A DNA stretch of 64,000 bases from CBDDDW01 sp965226805 (GCA_965226805.1 CBDDDW010000016.1:18275-82274); one strand, 5' to 3'; positions 41,510 to 50,431 are shown, counted from the stretch's first letter. Notes: generated by a model not told the origin, from the letters alone. A program made the numbers and translations.

Positions 41510-42702
41510 AGAAACGGAGCCTGGAAGACGTAGACGTCCGAGGCAAGCCGGTGCTGGTCAGAGTGGATTTCAACGTCCCTGTAGAACGGGGGATCGATTC
41601 ACTGGCCTCCTACGATCACCGCCTCCGAGTGACCCTGCCGACCATCCAGCACCTCATCGAGCATGGCAGCAAGATAATTCTCTGCTCTCATCTTGGGAGA
41701 CCCATGGGCAAGGTGGTGGAGGCGCTACGCATGGCCCCGGTCGGGCGGCGGCTGTCGGCCCTCCTCTCCCGTCCGGTAAAGGTTCTGAGTGACTGCATCG
41801 GTAGCGAAGTAGAGAGAGCGGTATCCGAGATGTCCGGAGGCGACATCCTGATGTTGGAGAATCTCCGTTTCCATCCAGGGGAGGAGGAGAATGACCCAGA
41901 GTTTGCCAGGGCCCTGGCATCCCCTGCAGAGTTGTTCGTTATGGACGCTTTCGCGGTGGCTCACCGCGCTCACGCCTCCACTGTTGGGGTGCCGAAACAC
42001 CTGCCCTCTGCCGCGGGGTGCCTACTGCAGCGTGAGCTAGAGCAACTGGGCAGGGTCCTGGACTCTCCTGAACGGCCCATGGCCGCTGTTTTGGGCGGAG
42101 CTAAGGTAAGCGACAAAATCGTGGTCTTAGAGAATCTCTTGCACACGATCGACCGGCTTTTCATCGGCGGGGGCATGGCAGCCACCTTCCTGAAGGCCCA
42201 GGGACATGCTACCGGTTCTTCTCTTGTGGAGGACGATAAACTCGAATTTGCCTCCCGGCTGCTCAACGAGGCTCATGACAAGGGCATTTCGGTCCACATT
42301 CCCACGGACGTGGTAATATCCGACCGGTTCGGTTCGGACTCAGGACAGGCGTGTACGGTGCCCGTTGGCCAGGTGCCGGAGGGCTGGTATATCATGGACA
42401 TAGGAGCCGCTAGTGTTGAAGAGTTCGTGGCCGGGCTTCACGGGTCCAAGACGGTGATGTGGAACGGCCCAATGGGGGTATTCGAGTACGCGCCCTTCGC
42501 GGAGGGAACACGACACATCGGATACACTCTGGCTGCCATGAATGCAATTACGCTGCTGGGCGGAGGCTCAACCGCCGAGGTAGCGGAAGAGCTGGGCATA
42601 ACAGACAAACTGACCCACGTTTCAACGGGCGGCGGCGCCTCTCTTGGGTTCCTCGAGGGAAAGGAGCTGCCTGGGATAGCGGCTTTACCAGACGCCGGCT
42701 GA
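41506..42702 (+). CDS. pgk: Phosphoglycerate kinase
   Basis: A 398-residue glycolytic kinase. N-domain substrate residues sit in VLVRVDFNVPVERG, YDHRLRVTLPTIQHLIEHG and LCSHLGRPMGK; the C-domain has AVLGGAKVSDKIVVLENLL, VMWNGPMGVFEY and LLGGGSTAEVAEELG with the GGGA-like end STGGGASLGFLEG. GTG 41506, overlapping the previous stop, follows GAGAGAGG and gives the classical KKRSLEDVDVRGK start; the frame open to 41473 is not needed. Confidence 0.96.
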   Translation: MKKRSLEDVDVRGKPVLVRVDFNVPVERGIDSLASYDHRLRVTLPTIQHLIEHGSKIILCSHLGRPMGKVVEALRMAPVGRRLSALLSRPVKVLSDCIGSEVERAVSEMSGGDILMLENLRFHPGEEENDPEFARALASPAELFVMDAFAVAHRAHASTVGVPKHLPSAAGCLLQRELEQLGRVLDSPERPMAAVLGGAKVSDKIVVLENLLHTIDRLFIGGGMAATFLKAQGHATGSSLVEDDKLEFASRLLNEAHDKGISVHIPTDVVISDRFGSDSGQACTVPVGQVPEGWYIMDIGAASVEEFVAGLHGSKTVMWNGPMGVFEYAPFAEGTRHIGYTLAAMNAITLLGGGSTAEVAEELGITDKLTHVSTGGGASLGFLEGKELPGIAALPDAG

Positions 42703-42736
42703 TCAGGTTAACGATTCGCAGTAAGCTGGAGCCAAG

Positions 42737-43942
42737 ATGATCGATCTGGAGACTTTGAAGGACTCTTATCAGACCACGCCAAGTAAGATCGTGATGCTGG
42801 TTGTGGATGGTCTGGGAGGGCTGCCCCACCCGGATACTCGCCGGTCGGAGCTGGAAACGGCCCCTATGCCGAATCTGGACGAATTGGCCAGAGAGAGTGC
42901 CTGCGGGCTGACCGTCCCGGTCCTTCCGGGTGTGGCTCCTGGGAGCGGTCCCGGACACCTGGCGATATTCGGTTACGATCCGCTGAAGTACTTTATCGGT
43001 AGGGGAGTCCTGGAGGCCCTAGGCATAGGGGTCGAGCTCAAGAAAGGGGACGTTTCGGCCAGGGGTAACTTCTGCACTGTTGACGCAGAGGGTAGTCTCG
43101 AGGACCGGAGGGCCGGGCGCATCCCCACGGAGGTCTCCATCCCGCTTTGTAGGGACCTTGATGAGATCGAGGTGGCGGGTGTTGATCTGCGTGTGTATCC
43201 CGTGGAGGGCTACCGTTTCGTCCTCCATTTGAGGGGCGATGGCCTCAGCGAAATGGTCGCCGAAACAGACCCTCAACGTGCAGGGGTGCCTGATCTGGAG
43301 GCCAAGGCTCTTTCCCCAGGTGGAGAGAAGACCGCCGGGATCGTGCGGGAATTCGTCCGCAGGGCCAGAGAGATTCTGAACAGCGAAGAAAGGGCCAACA
43401 TGGTGCTCTTGCGGGGATTCTCCACTCTGCCCCACCTACCGGCGATGGGTGAGACCTACGGGCTGAGTCCAGCGGCCATCGCGGCCTATCCCATGTATCG
43501 GGGGCTGTCCACGCTCGTTGGGATGAAAGTCATTCGCACTGGGAAGACCTTCTCCGACGAGCTGGACACTCTGTATCAGCACTACCAGGAGCACGACTTC
43601 TTCTACATCCACTACAAGCCCGCCGATGCCGCCGGAGAGGACGGCAATTTCGACGCCAAGGTGGAGGCGCTACGCCAGCTGGACACCTACATACCCAGGC
43701 TGCGGGAGCTGAACCCCGACGTGCTGCTGGTGGCGGGGGACCACTCTACCCCGGCCATTATGGGCGCTCATAGCTGGCATCCGGTTCCATTCCTGCTCCA
43801 TTCCTTGTTGACCCGGGGCGAAGGTATTGAGTCCTTTACAGAGAGGAACTGCGCGACCGGCTCTCTGGGCAGGCTGCCTGCCACCCAGATCATGCTGCTT
43901 GCCCTTGCCCATGCCGGCAAGCTCGCCAAATTCGGCCCGTGA
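42737..43942 (+). CDS. apgM: 2,3-bisphosphoglycerate-independent phosphoglycerate mutase, archaeal type
   Basis: A 401-residue alkaline-phosphatase-superfamily mutase (aPGAM) interconverting 3- and 2-phosphoglycerate. VMLVVDGLGGLPHP gives the first metal Asp, VAPGSGPGHLAIFGYDP contains the phosphorylated Ser, and DVLLVAGDHSTPAIMGAHSWHPVP holds the C-terminal metal Asp/His residues. The archaeal form occurs in several Chloroflexota. It follows pgk after 34 bases. Confidence 0.94.
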   Translation: MIDLETLKDSYQTTPSKIVMLVVDGLGGLPHPDTRRSELETAPMPNLDELARESACGLTVPVLPGVAPGSGPGHLAIFGYDPLKYFIGRGVLEALGIGVELKKGDVSARGNFCTVDAEGSLEDRRAGRIPTEVSIPLCRDLDEIEVAGVDLRVYPVEGYRFVLHLRGDGLSEMVAETDPQRAGVPDLEAKALSPGGEKTAGIVREFVRRAREILNSEERANMVLLRGFSTLPHLPAMGETYGLSPAAIAAYPMYRGLSTLVGMKVIRTGKTFSDELDTLYQHYQEHDFFYIHYKPADAAGEDGNFDAKVEALRQLDTYIPRLRELNPDVLLVAGDHSTPAIMGAHSWHPVPFLLHSLLTRGEGIESFTERNCATGSLGRLPATQIMLLALAHAGKLAKFGP

Positions 43943-44341
43943 CCGCAGTACAGGTTCCTTGTCCACGCAACCTCATCGACACTAGTCGTGTGTCTGCCAA
44001 ATGGGTTTACAATACGTCAGCGCTCGACGTGGCCCCCCGGTCTGCCTCCTCTCCCTATGGGAGAGGATTGAGGTGAGGGTGAGACCGGGGTTCGCGGGGA
44101 GGACCTCCTCATATCAGCATTGTAATGCTATATACGAGACACTAGACTAGCAGCGAAGGCAGCCGCAAGCTTCCTCCCCAGCGGAGAGGACCAATGTTAA
44201 GGGTACGTCCTCAGGCTTATTCCGGGACCGAGGCTGGGAACAAGAAAGTCATTCTGAGCCGCATGCGAAGCGCCTAGACAATATTTTAGACTCTTCGCTT
44301 CGCTCACGGTGACACGGGGCGGTTGCTCTGGAGGCTCGACC
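43943..44341. repeat. Gene-free gap with family C and family A repeats
   Basis: Holds a family C hairpin (44046-44083, CCTCTCCCTATGGGAGAGG then ATTGAGGTGAGGGTGAG) and a family A element (44248-44313, GTCATTCTGAGCCGCATGCG ... CTTCGCTCACGGTGAC). No gene; the family C stem may end the pgk-apgM transcript. Confidence 0.55.
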
Positions 44342-45103
44342 ATGCCCATCCCGATAGTGGCAGGCAACTGGAAAATGAACACCTCCATCGGCGAGGCCGT
44401 TGAGCTGGCCATATCGATGGTGAAGGCCCTCGATGCTGTCTCGGGCGTCCAAAAGGTGCTTTGTCCACCCTTCGTGTCGCTGGAGTCCGTGGGCCGGGCA
44501 ATAGCGGGGAGCTCCATAAGTCTGGGAGCTCAGAACATGTATTACCAGGAAAAGGGCGCCTTCACCGGAGAGGTCTCTCCCGCTATGCTGGCCGGTTTGT
44601 GTCGGTTCGTGATCCTCGGCCACTCGGAGCGCCGTCAGCACTTCGGAGAGGGCGACGAGCTGATTAACTTCAAGGTGAAGGCTGCATTCGAAGCGGGACT
44701 GCGCCCCATCCTTTGCGTGGGCGAGACGCTTGAGCAACGGGAGGGTGCTAGGGCGTCGGAAGTAGTCGCGAACCAAGTGCGGGGCGGGCTAAGCTCTTTA
44801 CATAACATACAAGGGCTGGTGATCGCTTACGAGCCTATTTGGGCGATAGGGACGGGCGTCTCGGCGACACCCGAGACAGCCTCTGAGATGATGGGCGAAG
44901 TCATCCTCCCTGCCCTGGTCGACCTCTATGGAGAGGACGTGGTCGCGGAGGTGCCCCTGCTCTACGGTGGTAGCGTTAACGCCGACAACGTGGGCGAGTT
45001 TCTCGGCGAACGGTGCATCCACGGGGCCCTGGTGGGGGGCGCCAGCCTCCAGGCGGAGCAATTTGTGGAGATTGTGCGAACCACCGCGGGGGCGAAAGGA
45101 TAG
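44342..45103 (+). CDS. tpiA: Triosephosphate isomerase
   Basis: A 253-residue TIM. It begins PIPIVAGNWKMNTSIGEAVE with the catalytic Lys, then VILGHSERRQHFGEGD (His), LVIAYEPIWAIGTGVSATPE (catalytic Glu) and PLLYGGSVNADNVGEF. Eleven in-frame codons upstream have no family similarity; CTGGAGG places the start at ATG 44342. Confidence 0.97.
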   Translation: MPIPIVAGNWKMNTSIGEAVELAISMVKALDAVSGVQKVLCPPFVSLESVGRAIAGSSISLGAQNMYYQEKGAFTGEVSPAMLAGLCRFVILGHSERRQHFGEGDELINFKVKAAFEAGLRPILCVGETLEQREGARASEVVANQVRGGLSSLHNIQGLVIAYEPIWAIGTGVSATPETASEMMGEVILPALVDLYGEDVVAEVPLLYGGSVNADNVGEFLGERCIHGALVGGASLQAEQFVEIVRTTAGAKG

Positions 45104-45116
45104 CGTAGCCAGAGCC

Positions 45117-45386
45117 ATGCCCATCAGCCGTGAGGAGTTCGAGCAGGGGAGAACTAATCTGGCGTTTCCTATTGGTCATTTGCTCGCAAATAAATCGGAC
45201 AACGCGTTCACCGCAAATGAAATCCTGGAGATGCTCATCAGAGCGACAGAGAGACAGGCGAAATTGGAGGAGGTAAAGACCGCGCTAGATCTCCTGATTT
45301 CTCGCCGACGGGTCACGATGAATGAGTTCGAGGGTGAGCAGTGGTATACTATAACCAAGAGGAGACTAGGCTTCCTTCGGGGGTAG
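45117..45386 (+). CDS. Small hypothetical protein, winged-helix-like
   Basis: An 89-residue protein, MPISREEFEQGRTNLAFPIG at the start, then AFTANEILEMLIRATERQ, LEEVKTALDLLISRRRVTM and EFEGEQWYTITKRR. The helix-helix-helix-beta hairpin order suggests a winged helix. I do not recognise a named family. It starts 13 bases after tpiA and ends three bases before a second protein of similar size that may be a distant paralogue. Its codons look more A/T-rich than those of its neighbours. Confidence 0.55.
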   Translation: MPISREEFEQGRTNLAFPIGHLLANKSDNAFTANEILEMLIRATERQAKLEEVKTALDLLISRRRVTMNEFEGEQWYTITKRRLGFLRG

Positions 45387-45389
45387 TTG

Positions 45390-45686
45390 ATGCCATTGAC
45401 GAGGCTCCAGTTCGAATTAGAAATAGACGATCAAATAGAACACCTGATGCGCCAGATTTATCACCAATTGGCGGGAGGTAAGGATTTGGCGTACTCCGAG
45501 ATTGAGCTTCGGCAGCTTGCGCTAGGAAGCGACGAGTCTAGTTCGGGATCATCAAAATTTCTTCGTTCGTTAGAAGTCCTGCAGGAAATAGGTGCGATTG
45601 AAGGGCGAGAGGTTTTAGACCAGCGTTTTTACGCCTTCCTCTCTGAATGCGACACTAGCTCCTGGCAACTGAAAGTACACGTTTGA
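45390..45686 (+). CDS. Small hypothetical protein, possible paralogue of the preceding one
   Basis: A 98-residue protein starting MPLTRLQFELEIDDQIEHLM, with a predicted helical middle (AYSEIELRQLALGSD) and FLRSLEVLQEIGAIEGREV, DQRFYAFLSE as a possible wing. The MP(I/L)(S/T)R..FE start and layout resemble the preceding gene, though identity is low. ATG 45390; codon choice is again more A/T-rich than tpiA or miaA. No function can be assigned. Confidence 0.5.
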   Translation: MPLTRLQFELEIDDQIEHLMRQIYHQLAGGKDLAYSEIELRQLALGSDESSSGSSKFLRSLEVLQEIGAIEGREVLDQRFYAFLSECDTSSWQLKVHV

Positions 45687-45726
45687 AGCTCTGGTGTAGT
45701 GTTTCAGCCAGACCGATCCACTTGCA

Positions 45727-46704
45727 GTGGCTGCATCTAACACACTCGTCCTCTTCATAGTCGGCCCCACCGCCGTCGGCAAGAGCGCCCTCGCCCTCCA
45801 TGTCGCGAAGGCCCTCGGCGGCGAGATAATCAACGCCGACAGCCGCCAGATATATCGTCACATGGACATCGGCACCTCGAAGCCCTCCACCGAGGACCGA
45901 GCAGCGGTACGCCACCACCTGGTGGACATCAGGGACCCCGACCAGGAGTTCAACCTTGCGGCCTTCCTGGAGCTGGCTCGTGATGCCATCCAATCGATTC
46001 ACGGCCGAGGTAAGCTCCCCGTCGTAGCCGGAGGCGCCGGGCAGTATATCTGGGCCCTGCTGGAAGGCTGGCAGGTCCCACAGGCTCCTCCCGACGATAG
46101 TCTCAGGCAGGAGTTGGGGGAGCGGGCAAAGCTGGAAGGGGCCGAGGCGCTGCATGAAGAGCTGCGGCGCCTGGACCCCGAGTCCGCTGCAAGAATAGAC
46201 CCTCGGAACGTGCGGCGGACCATCCGTACCCTTGAGATTTACCACGCCACCGGCCTAACCCCTTCTACCGTCCGACTCAAACTGCCGCCCGAACACGAAT
46301 CCCTCATCCTGGGCATTACGACCGGCAGGAAGGCCCTATACGACAAGATAGACCGACGTGTTGACCAGATGTTGGATCGCGGCCTGGTCGATGAGGTGAG
46401 GGGTCTGCTCAATAAGGGATATTCTCCGGGCCTGACATCCATGTCCGGTCTGGGCTATAAGCAGATGGTGGATTACCTGCGGGAGGCGCTGAGCTTGGAA
46501 GAGGCGGCCCAGCGGGTCAAATACGAGACACACCGCTTTGCCCGGCACCAGTACGCCTGGTTTCGCCCAGGAGACCCACGCATCAGATGGCTGAAGGCGG
46601 GTCCCAGGCTGAACAGTAGCGCGGCGGGCATGGTGGCGCGAACCTTAGTGCGCTCCGAGGGATATGGTAGAATAGCTTCAGCCACCGAGGAGAGACCCCG
46701 ATGA
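45727..46704 (+). CDS. miaA: tRNA dimethylallyltransferase
   Basis: A 325-residue prenyltransferase that modifies A37 of tRNAs reading UNN codons. P-loop IVGPTAVGKSALALHVA, then GGEIINADSRQIYRHMDIGT, VRHHLVDIRDPDQEFNLAAF, VAGGAGQYIWALLEGW and the C-terminal KYETHRFARHQYAWFR. GTG start at 45727. It overlaps dapF by four bases (ATGA). Confidence 0.95.
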   Translation: MAASNTLVLFIVGPTAVGKSALALHVAKALGGEIINADSRQIYRHMDIGTSKPSTEDRAAVRHHLVDIRDPDQEFNLAAFLELARDAIQSIHGRGKLPVVAGGAGQYIWALLEGWQVPQAPPDDSLRQELGERAKLEGAEALHEELRRLDPESAARIDPRNVRRTIRTLEIYHATGLTPSTVRLKLPPEHESLILGITTGRKALYDKIDRRVDQMLDRGLVDEVRGLLNKGYSPGLTSMSGLGYKQMVDYLREALSLEEAAQRVKYETHRFARHQYAWFRPGDPRIRWLKAGPRLNSSAAGMVARTLVRSEGYGRIASATEERPR

Positions 46705-47564
46705 AATTCACCAAGATGCAGGGGGCGGGCAACGACTACATCTTTATCGACGCCCGTTCTCTGGAGACGGACTGGCCTGTCCTGGCGCGGGCCATGAGCG
46801 ACCGCCATTTCGGAGTGGGCGGTGATGGGATAATCCTCATCCTCGACTCGGAGGTGGCTCACCTCAAGATGAGCATGTTCAACGCCGACGGCTCGGAGGG
46901 GGAGATGTGCGGCAATGGCATCCGGTGTTTCGCCAAATATGCCATCGAGCGTGGCATGGCCCAGCCCGATGGGTCGGGCCTGCGCGTGGAAACCCTTAGC
47001 GGCATACGGATCGTCCAGCCGCTCTTGAGTGACGGCAAGATAGCGCGTGCCAGAGTCGCTATGGGAGGGCCCACGCTGGACCCCAAACTGGTTCCAGTGG
47101 CGCTTCCGTCGCGGCCATCTGAGAGTGCTGGGGGACCCGTACTAAATTACCCGGTGGAAATTGGTAACACGCCTCTCGAGCTGAGCTTCGTATCTATGGG
47201 CAATCCCCACGCCGTGGCCTTCATTCGGCAGCCTGTTGATGAGTTTCCCCTGCATAAGGTGGGACAGCAGGTGGAGCACAACCCCATGTTCCCCAGGCGC
47301 GTCAACTTCGAGATCGTTAACGTGGAGGGAGCAGGGAGGCTGAAGGCCAGGGTGTGGGAGCGCGGCTCGGGCGAGACGATGGCCTGCGGGAGCGGCGCCG
47401 CGGCCATTGCCGTGGCTTCGCGGCTGCTGGGCCTCAGTGACGGCAACGTTGACATAACGCTCCCTGGCGGTGTCCTGAACGTCAGCTGGGACGGCGACGG
47501 AGAGGTGTACCTGGAAGGGGATGCCGTCGAGGTGTTCGAGGGGGAGTGGAACCTAGGTGATTAG
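46701..47564 (+). CDS. dapF: Diaminopimelate epimerase
   Basis: A 287-residue cofactor-free epimerase converting LL- to meso-DAP. The two catalytic cysteines lie in GEMCGNGIRCFAKYA and ETMACGSGAAAIAVA, and the substrate loop MQGAGNDYIFIDAR is present. Together with dapL nearby it forms the last steps of the aminotransferase route to lysine/DAP. Confidence 0.96.
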   Translation: MKFTKMQGAGNDYIFIDARSLETDWPVLARAMSDRHFGVGGDGIILILDSEVAHLKMSMFNADGSEGEMCGNGIRCFAKYAIERGMAQPDGSGLRVETLSGIRIVQPLLSDGKIARARVAMGGPTLDPKLVPVALPSRPSESAGGPVLNYPVEIGNTPLELSFVSMGNPHAVAFIRQPVDEFPLHKVGQQVEHNPMFPRRVNFEIVNVEGAGRLKARVWERGSGETMACGSGAAAIAVASRLLGLSDGNVDITLPGGVLNVSWDGDGEVYLEGDAVEVFEGEWNLGD

Positions 47565-47577
47565 GGGGAGGTAGATT

Positions 47578-47841
47578 GTGAAGCTGTACAGATTACCCCT
47601 TGTAATGTATGAGCCGAGCGAGGATGCGGAGGGTAAGTACAGGGCTGAGGTTCCTGCCCTTTCAGGCTGCCGGGCTTGGGGAGACACGGCTGCTGAGGCT
47701 CTGGAGAACCTCCAAGGCGTGGCTACAGCGTTCATCGAGTCCTATCGTGCCAGAGGAGATTCACTCCCTCCGGAGGTGGAGCAAGCTTCCTCGGGATCAA
47801 ATGACACTCGAATTGAGGGTGAGGTACTAGTCGCAGCTTGA
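47578..47841 (+). CDS. hicB: HicB-family antitoxin
   Basis: An 87-residue HicB-like protein: YRAEVPALSGCRAWGDTAAE followed by ALENLQGVATAFIESYR is the partially degraded RNase-H-like fold of HicB antitoxins. GTG start 13 bases after dapF. It is followed with a TTGA overlap by a frameshifted hicA, so the order is antitoxin first. Confidence 0.8.
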   Translation: MKLYRLPLVMYEPSEDAEGKYRAEVPALSGCRAWGDTAAEALENLQGVATAFIESYRARGDSLPPEVEQASSGSNDTRIEGEVLVAA

Positions 47842-48048
47842 ACTATCGCCAACTTACGCGCAAACTGCGTCAACTGGGCTGTGAATTTGACCGGAGCGCC
47901 AAGGGCGATCACGAAATATGGATAAACATTCGGTACTCACGCGAGGACCACGATCCCCAATTGGGGCAGTAAGGATCTCAAGGCCGGCACGATATCGGGG
48001 ATCCTGCGAAACCTGGGCGTTTCCAGAGAGAGGTTCGAAAGGGTATGA
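47838..48048 (+). pseudogene. hicA: hicA toxin gene with a single-base frameshift
   Basis: The first frame, from TTG 47838, gives NYRQLTRKLRQLGCEFDRSA and KGDHEIWINI with the HicA catalytic-type His. After about 47932 the match moves to another frame: HARTTIPNWGSKDLKAGT and ISGILRNLGVSRERFERV, ending at TGA 48046-48048. One extra base around 47930-47935 explains it. Either the mRNase toxin is inactivated or the base is a sequencing error. Confidence 0.8.
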
Positions 48049-48091
48049 AATACTTTACTGGGGCGGCGGTTCTAGGAGAGGAGCGACAGAC

Positions 48092-49267
48092 TTGAAGTTT
48101 TCCAAGCGCCTTGACCGGCTCGCCCCATATCCCTTCGTGGAGATCTCGCGGATCATTGCCGAAAAGAAGGCTGCTGGGGCAGATGTGGTCACCTTCGGTA
48201 TTGGCGATCCGGACTTACCTACGCCCTCCCACATCGTGGAGCGGCTGGTCCAGGCTTCCTACGAGCCACCGAACCACCGCTACCCTGAGACCGACGGGCT
48301 CCCAGAGCTGCGAAGGGCCATAGCAGGCTGGTACTCGAGCAGGTTCGGCGTGACACTCGACCCAGACACCGAAGTCCTGCCGCTCATCGGTGCCAAAGAG
48401 GGCATCGGGCACGTGGCTTTGTGCTTCCTGGACCCTGGAGATACCGCGTTGGTGCCGGACCCAGCCTACCCCGTTTACGGAGTCGGGACGATGTTCGCTG
48501 GAGCGGAGAGCTACCCGATGCCTCTTGTGGAGGAGAACGGCTGGCTTCCCGACCTGGAGGCCATACCCCAGGTCGTTGCCGGCGACGCCAGAGTGATGTG
48601 GTTGAACTACCCCAACAACCCCACGGCCGGTATAGCTGACGAAGCCTACTATCGCAAGGTAGTGGACTTCGCTCGAAGGAACGATATCGCCGTGCTCCAC
48701 GACGCCGCCTATAGCGAGGTCGTCTACGATGGTTACAGAGCACCCACCTTCCTGGAAGTGGAGGGAGCCAGAGAGGTCGGAATTGAGTTCCACTCCCTAT
48801 CCAAATGTTTCAACATGACCGGCTGGCGTATAGGCATGGCGGTGGGGAACGCCGACATGATCAAAGCTCTCTTCAGGATTAAGTCCAACCTAGACTCCGG
48901 GATACCCCAGGCGATCCAGGAGATGGCTATCGAGGCCCTATCCGGTTCCCAGAAGCCCATCGCCGAAAACAACGCCATCTATCAGCGTCGCCGGGACAAG
49001 CTCGTTGACGTGCTGACGAAGATGGGGCTACGTGTGACGCCGCCCAAGGCGTGTCTCTATATCTGGGCCCGGGTTCCCGAAGGCTATACCTCTGCCGGGT
49101 TCGCCCAGAGCCTCCTGGAGGACCTGACAATCGTGGTGACACCCGGCTCCTCCTACGGCCAATACGGTGAAGGCTACATCCGCCTCTCCCTTACCACCCC
49201 GGACGACCAGGTGGACAAGGGTGTGGAGCGCCTGGCATCCTGGAAAATACCGCCCGCCCAAGGCTAG
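48092..49267 (+). CDS. dapL: LL-diaminopimelate aminotransferase-like PLP enzyme
   Basis: A 391-residue class I/II aminotransferase starting KFSKRLDRLAPYPFVEISRI, like DapL. It has FGIGDPDLPTPSHIVERL, LIGAKEGIGHVALCFLDPGD, LNYPNNPTAGIAD and the PLP lysine in FHSLSKCFNMTGWRIGMA. DapL makes LL-DAP directly from tetrahydrodipicolinate, and dapF lies just upstream. The frame is open to 47918 but that stretch is the broken hicA read out of frame; TTG 48092 with GAGGAG eight bases before it is the start. Confidence 0.9.
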   Translation: MKFSKRLDRLAPYPFVEISRIIAEKKAAGADVVTFGIGDPDLPTPSHIVERLVQASYEPPNHRYPETDGLPELRRAIAGWYSSRFGVTLDPDTEVLPLIGAKEGIGHVALCFLDPGDTALVPDPAYPVYGVGTMFAGAESYPMPLVEENGWLPDLEAIPQVVAGDARVMWLNYPNNPTAGIADEAYYRKVVDFARRNDIAVLHDAAYSEVVYDGYRAPTFLEVEGAREVGIEFHSLSKCFNMTGWRIGMAVGNADMIKALFRIKSNLDSGIPQAIQEMAIEALSGSQKPIAENNAIYQRRRDKLVDVLTKMGLRVTPPKACLYIWARVPEGYTSAGFAQSLLEDLTIVVTPGSSYGQYGEGYIRLSLTTPDDQVDKGVERLASWKIPPAQG

Positions 49268-49279
49268 GGAGAGCTTCCA

Positions 49280-50431
49280 ATAGCCAGAAGGACCATTGCC
49301 ACCGAACCGCCTGCTGAGCGAGCCCTTCTAGTCGGGGCGCGCGTGAAGGGGCAAAGTGGTCTTTGGAAGCTGGACGAGTCCCTGGATGAGCTATCCCTTC
49401 TAGCGGGCGCCGCCGGAGCTGAGGTGGTCTCCACCATCAGCCAGAGTGTTGAGAAGCCCAGCCACTACTATGTTGGCACGGGAAAGCTAGAAGAGATCAA
49501 GGGGATCATGGCCGAGGACGACTGCGTCGTGGCCATCTTCGACGACGAGCTCACTCCAATACAGCAGCGGAACCTGGAGAACGCGCTGGACGTCAAGATC
49601 ATCGACCGCACCGCGCTTATCCTCGACGTCTTCGCCCGCCACGCCCGCACCCGCGAGGGCCAACTCCAGGTAGAGCTGGCCCAGCACCAGTACCTATTGC
49701 CCCGTCTGGCGGGCCAGTGGTCCCACCTGGAGCGCCTTGGAGGCGGCATCGGGACCCGTGGCCCCGGTGAGACCCAGCTAGAGACCGACCGGCGCCTCAT
49801 ACGCCGAAGGATCCAAAAGCTGGAGCAAGAGCTGGAGCTGGTGCGCAGACGCCGGGTCTCATACATGGAGCGCCGTAAACAGGCAAGGCTGCCCGTGGTG
49901 TCCCTCGTGGGATACACCAACGCAGGCAAAAGCACCTTGTTCAACGCACTTAGCGACGCCCGCGTCGTTGTCCGGGACCAGCCATTTTCCACTCTGGACT
50001 CGGTGACACGGCGCATCTGGCTCCCCAGCGGTGGTCAGGTGCTTCTCACCGATACAGTCGGATTCATCCACAAGCTACCGACCACGGTGATAGCATCCTT
50101 CAGGGCGACCCTGGAGGAGCTCCAGGAGGCTGACCTGCTGCTGCACGTAGTAGACATAACCCACCCCAAGGCCCCAGAGCAGGCTGAGGTGGTGGAAAGT
50201 ACGCTGACAGACCTGCGACTGCGCCAGAAAGCTAAGCTGCTGGTGGTAAACAAGATGGACCAGGTCGTCCCGCGTGATAACGGCGAGGACCGGGCCGGCG
50301 TGGTCGCCCTCACCGCAGAGCCGGGCGTGCTGGTCTCTGCCGCCCTCGGCTGGAACCTGGATGAGCTTCTTCAGAAGATCGAGAGCCGCCTCAGTGAGTT
50401 GGGTGTGCTGACCGCGCCGGACCGGAGTTAA
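49280..50431 (+). CDS. hflX: Ribosome-associated GTPase HflX (apparent non-canonical start)
   Basis: A ~383-residue HflX. The N-terminal domain has VEKPSHYYVGTGKLEEIKGI and RLGGGIGTRGPGETQLETDR with the coiled coil; the G domain has VGYTNAGKSTLF (G1), TDTVGFIHKLP (G3) and VNKMDQV (G4). HflX splits stalled 70S ribosomes. The first canonical start, GTG 49343, would cut off ERALLVGARV, the conserved first strand. The frame is open back to the dapL stop; ATA 49280, six bases after GGGAGAG, gives a natural N-terminus (ARRTIATEPPAERALLVGAR). ATT 49295 is an alternative. Confidence 0.92.
   Translation: MARRTIATEPPAERALLVGARVKGQSGLWKLDESLDELSLLAGAAGAEVVSTISQSVEKPSHYYVGTGKLEEIKGIMAEDDCVVAIFDDELTPIQQRNLENALDVKIIDRTALILDVFARHARTREGQLQVELAQHQYLLPRLAGQWSHLERLGGGIGTRGPGETQLETDRRLIRRRIQKLEQELELVRRRRVSYMERRKQARLPVVSLVGYTNAGKSTLFNALSDARVVVRDQPFSTLDSVTRRIWLPSGGQVLLTDTVGFIHKLPTTVIASFRATLEELQEADLLLHVVDITHPKAPEQAEVVESTLTDLRLRQKAKLLVVNKMDQVVPRDNGEDRAGVVALTAEPGVLVSAALGWNLDELLQKIESRLSELGVLTAPDRS

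Noticed and set aside
47918..48091. N-terminal extension of dapL
   Set aside because: These codons are the 3' part of the frameshifted hicA read in the wrong frame; TTG 48092 has a proper ribosome binding site.
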